Assembly (NCBI GenBank): GCA_023415715.1 | Contig: JAEZJP010000313.1 | Coordinates: 1 to 22,610, forward strand | DNA length: 22,610 nt | From: Bacillota bacterium | Lineage (GTDB): Bacteria > Bacillota > Clostridia > Christensenellales > Aristaeellaceae | Direction: 5' to 3' | In this document: positions 22,264 to 22,610 of the stretch, piece after piece | Numbering within the stretch: position 1 is the first letter of the stretch | Layout: each line of letters opens with the position of its first letter | Translations under genes and position numbers: made by a program | Notes under the pieces: generated by a model | What the model was told of the DNA's origin: nothing | The model's database searches: none | Seen by the model: only the letters and a program-made list of their open reading frames with translations

Positions 22264-22610
22264 ATGCCGGTCATTACTTTAATCGGAGCGGGGAGCAACA
22301 TATTTGCCAAGAATGTGCTGGGGGATTGCATGCTGACTCCGGCGCTTGCAGACTCCGTGATCAGGCTGTGTGACATTGACCCGGAGAAGCTCGAGCTTTC
22401 CAGGGCCCTTTTGGAGAAGCTGAACCAGAACATAGGCGGGAAGGCAAAGATCGAAGCTACCACCCGGCGCGAGGAAGCGCTCAAAGGCGCGGATTATGTA
22501 TTCAACACCATTGCGGTTGGCGCGTATGACCCATATATCAAAGCGGACTTTGAGATCCCTCAAAAATTCGGCCTTGAACAGACTGTGGCAGATACTTTGG
22601 GGATTGGCGG
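22264..22610 (+). CDS. GH4-family glycosidase (partial, cut by window end)
   Basis: Only the first ~115 residues are in the window. They open with MPVITLIGAGSNIF, the NAD-binding Rossmann loop of family 4 glycosidases, followed by a D-x-D (CDIDPEK) strand end that binds the cofactor ribose. The segment FGLEQTVADTLGIGG matches the GH4 block around the substrate loop. GH4 enzymes use NAD+ and a divalent metal to cleave alpha- or beta-glycosides such as alpha-galactosides, alpha-glucosides or alpha-galacturonides; the specificity residues lie beyond the window. AGGAG lies eight bases before ATG 22264. It is the third gene of the LplB/YtcP-type operon, 44 bases after the second permease, so the importer probably feeds it. 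Confidence 0.88.
   Translation, partial: MPVITLIGAGSNIFAKNVLGDCMLTPALADSVIRLCDIDPEKLELSRALLEKLNQNIGGKAKIEATTRREEALKGADYVFNTIAVGAYDPYIKADFEIPQKFGLEQTVADTLGIG

Noticed and set aside
1..22610. CRISPR array, prophage, insertion sequence or toxin-antitoxin genes
   Set aside because: No regularly spaced repeats, transposase, integrase, phage or small toxin-antitoxin pairs were seen on either strand.

Overview
The window looks like the chromosome of an anaerobic, carbohydrate-fermenting low-to-mid G+C Gram-positive bacterium (Bacillota, class Clostridia, probably a gut or digester lineage). This is inferred from strong AGGAGG-type ribosome binding sites, YesM/YesN-type and LplB/YtcP-type sugar modules, an aldo/keto reductase with a ferredoxin tail, short Clostridia-style secreted proteins and GC-rich intergenic repeats. 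No species can be named from sequence alone. Almost all of the window is sugar uptake and breakdown, with a housekeeping tRNA and a visibly AT-rich insert in the middle.

Region 1 (1-9193) is a disaccharide-use locus. It holds the tail of an unidentified gene, a Gfo/Idh/MocA oxidoreductase, a GC-rich repeat-like spacer, and an AraC regulator on the minus strand. Divergent from the regulator are a solute-binding protein, two MalF/MalG-type permeases and a GH65 disaccharide phosphorylase. A PHP-domain phosphoesterase with its own promoter follows. An intrinsic terminator sits between the binding protein and the first permease, which should make the binding protein more abundant than the membrane subunits. 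The likely scheme is that the binding protein captures an alpha-glucoside, the permeases import it using an ATPase encoded elsewhere, and GH65 splits it with phosphate to beta-glucose 1-phosphate plus a sugar. The AraC protein probably senses the substrate and switches the divergent promoter.

Region 2 (9194-12250) holds a long palindromic intergenic repeat, a bidirectional terminator, a secreted protein with a degenerate peptidoglycan-binding-like segment and a C-terminal beta-sandwich, an aldo/keto reductase with two 4Fe-4S motifs, and a tRNA-Ser(GGA) with a consensus promoter and a strong terminator.

Region 3 (12251-14435) is less GC-rich. It has a small lipoprotein, a variant M1-like zinc metallopeptidase of markedly AT-rich composition, and about 600 bases with no convincing gene but several inverted repeats. 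This looks like acquired or decaying DNA.

Region 4 (14436-22610) is a second glycan locus. It has a GH95 alpha-L-fucosidase-like enzyme, a YesM-type histidine kinase and YesN-type AraC response regulator (overlapping by an ATGA junction), and a divergent LplB/YtcP-type transporter pair followed by a GH4 glycosidase cut by the window end. Three CGTTA boxes spaced 20 and 10 bases upstream of the transporter promoter are good candidates for the response-regulator binding site. No system here is clearly new to science. The most interesting items are the variant M1-like peptidase in its AT-rich patch, the GH65 locus of unresolved substrate, and the CGTTA operator array.
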